DNA of 6,485 nucleotides, taken from the NCBI GenBank assembly GCA_964516805.1, contig CAZEXI010000081.1, positions 1-6,485 of the forward strand. Direction: 5' to 3'. How positions within the stretch are numbered: position 1 is the stretch's first letter; each line of letters starts with the position of its first letter. Made by a program: the position numbers and the translations under genes. The stretch is from CAYSTL01 sp964516805 (GTDB lineage Archaea > Thermoplasmatota > Thermoplasmata > Halarchaeoplasmatales > Halarchaeoplasmataceae). The notes beneath the pieces are model-generated. The model was not told where the DNA came from. It worked only from the letters and a program-made list of their open reading frames with translations, and did not search any database. Below, piece after piece: positions 5,765-6,485 of the stretch.

Positions 5765-6195
5765 CTACCATATATCCTTGAGATCCCTCCTAGCATTTGC
5801 CCATGCTATTATCTCATCAACATTTCTTACCATAGAATAAAAGACGGGTTCAAAGTTTTTAAGCCAGAATTTTCTACCTAGTATATTCTCAGGTTCAAAG
5901 TCAGTGGTTATCCTCTTGTATCCATTTTTTCCAGCCCAATCAACTGCTTTCGATAGAAGTTTTGTACCGATCCTTTTCCCTCGGTACTCCTCTTTCGTGT
6001 AAGCTCCGTTTATGTTTATTGATTCATCATCGTGTATAACGTATGCACCGTCACTTGATTCTCCTATAAGAAGGTATGAAACGGGTTTACCATCATCATA
6101 AGCTATCCAAGAATTTGTAGATACCTTCTGTAAATATTCTCTATAATAATCTATATCGGGTTTTTCTTCATAACCTCTACATCGTATCCATTCAT
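5765..6195 (-). pseudogene. GNAT-family N-acetyltransferase, frameshifted near its 5' end (or sequence error)
   Basis: GNAT enzymes move an acetyl group from acetyl-CoA to an amine. The minus strand encodes a nearly complete domain. TKEEYRGKRIGTKLLSKAV is motif A with the acetyl-CoA pyrophosphate loop (RGKRIG in place of the commoner RGxGIG). It is followed by WAGKNGYKRITTDFEPEN and RKFWLKNFEPVFYSMVRN (motif B), and it ends at IIAWANARRDLKDIW. This frame has no ATG, GTG or TTG before motif A and meets a stop upstream. An ATG at 6195, with AGGAGGG (6203-6209) seven bases before it, lies in another frame that stops after 14 codons (TAG at 6151-6153). One extra base between them joins the frames into a 143-residue protein; the A5 run (plus-strand T5 at 6161-6165) is the simplest place. 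The cause could be mutation, assembly error or, less likely, programmed -1 frameshifting. The substrate is unknown. Confidence 0.8.
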
Positions 6196-6235
6196 CGTTT
6201 TTCCCTCCTAAGGCTCAAAGTAAAAATAAATTTGA

Positions 6236-6245
6236 TAATTTAAAA
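6236..6245 (-). promoter_or_regulatory. TATA-like box of the GNAT gene
   Basis: On the minus strand TTTTAAATTA would set transcription start near 6215. That gives a leader of about 20 bases containing AGGAGGG (6203-6209) and the ATG at 6195, so this promoter supports that ATG as the real start. Confidence 0.45.
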
Positions 6246-6249
6246 GATT

Positions 6250-6268
6250 TTTCATTTTAGTAATGAAA
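6250..6268. promoter_or_regulatory. Inverted repeat upstream of the GNAT TATA box, possible operator
   Basis: TTTCATT, five bases, AATGAAA is a perfect 7+7 inverted repeat that sits directly upstream of the predicted TATA box, over the BRE position. A dimeric regulator could bind here. In an AT-rich intergenic region such a repeat may also be chance, or part of the end of the gene at 6296. Confidence 0.3.
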
Positions 6269-6295
6269 GATTTGAAACTGTGGATCTTTGTTAGT

Positions 6296-6485
6296 TTACT
6301 CTATCTTCTCTCTTTCCTCTTTTATCTGTTTAGAGATGTGTTGAGACAGTTTTTTCAATATGATTTTACCACCTTCTGAATTTCCTTTAGTTGGATCACC
6401 AAGCACTCCATTCTCAGTAAAATATCGTAGACCTTTACTGAAAAGCAGAGATACTGGTACTGGTCCCTCGTGACCTTTTTCCATC
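6296..6485 (-). CDS. Creatininase/ArfB-like amidohydrolase family protein, C-terminal fragment (runs off right edge)
   Basis: The last 62 residues of a minus-strand gene are in the window; the ATG at 6484 is probably internal, since only one base precedes it. KGHEGPVPVSLL (3-14) followed by NGVLGDPTKGNSEGGKIILKKL (25-46) matches in order and spacing the C-terminus of creatininase-family proteins (HAGxxETS, then GVxGDPxxAxxExG). In archaea this family includes ArfB, the formylamino-pyrimidine deformylase of riboflavin and F420 synthesis, and various uncharacterised amidohydrolases. The ETS of the first motif is PVS here, so it may be a divergent member. A lysine- and glutamate-rich helix ends the protein. 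The metal-binding N-terminal part is outside the window, so the specific function cannot be assigned. Confidence 0.55.
   Translation of the reverse strand, partial: MEKGHEGPVPVSLLFSKGLRYFTENGVLGDPTKGNSEGGKIILKKLSQHISKQIKEEREKIE

Overview
The window looks archaeal. It is AT-rich, arginine codons are mostly AGA/AGG, most genes have a TATA-like box about 25-35 bases before a short leader, terminators are plain T-rich stretches, and the Shine-Dalgarno sequences found are GGAGG/GGTGAT types. The surface protein (beta-propeller plus FN3 plus PKD) and the creatininase-like and DUF457/YdjM-like proteins fit a euryarchaeal or Thermoplasmatota-like genome, but the exact lineage cannot be fixed from sequence alone.

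Left part (1-1709, + strand): a tight three-gene operon that enters from outside the window. It holds the C-terminal two thirds of a UDP-sulfoquinovose synthase (SQD1/Agl3 type), a thioredoxin with a WCTAC active site, and a soluble GT2 glycosyltransferase. The genes abut or overlap at both junctions. The likely theme is making a sulfonated sugar nucleotide (UDP-glucose plus sulfite) and transferring a sugar to a glycan or lipid; the thioredoxin's role is inferred only from its position.

Middle (1765-2684, - strand): an unrecognised 92-residue soluble protein and a DUF457/YdjM-like multi-pass membrane protein with conserved His/Asp residues, each with its own promoter. A divergent, very AT-rich intergenic region (2685-2887) separates them from a large secreted protein on the + strand (2888-4651). 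That protein has a signal peptide, an eight-repeat PQQ-like beta-propeller, an FN3 domain, a PKD domain and a C-terminal membrane anchor, with nine N-glycosylation sequons. It could be a substrate for the surface glycosylation suggested by the first operon (inference).

Right part: an intergenic stretch (4652-4801), then a possible 33-codon small ORF whose end overlaps the start of an RNase HI gene carrying an unusual N-terminal extension (4897-5517). Next come a mostly non-coding stretch (5518-5764) and, on the - strand, a GNAT acetyltransferase. The GNAT frame is nearly complete but has no start codon: a well-placed Shine-Dalgarno and ATG sit in another frame, so one base seems to be missing near the 5' end, most simply in an A5 run. 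The right edge cuts a - strand gene that resembles the C-terminus of a creatininase/ArfB-family amidohydrolase.

No CRISPR array, insertion sequence, tRNA or rRNA was seen. The points most worth checking are the sulfoquinovose synthase-thioredoxin-glycosyltransferase operon, the sORF-RNase HI coupling and the broken GNAT frame.
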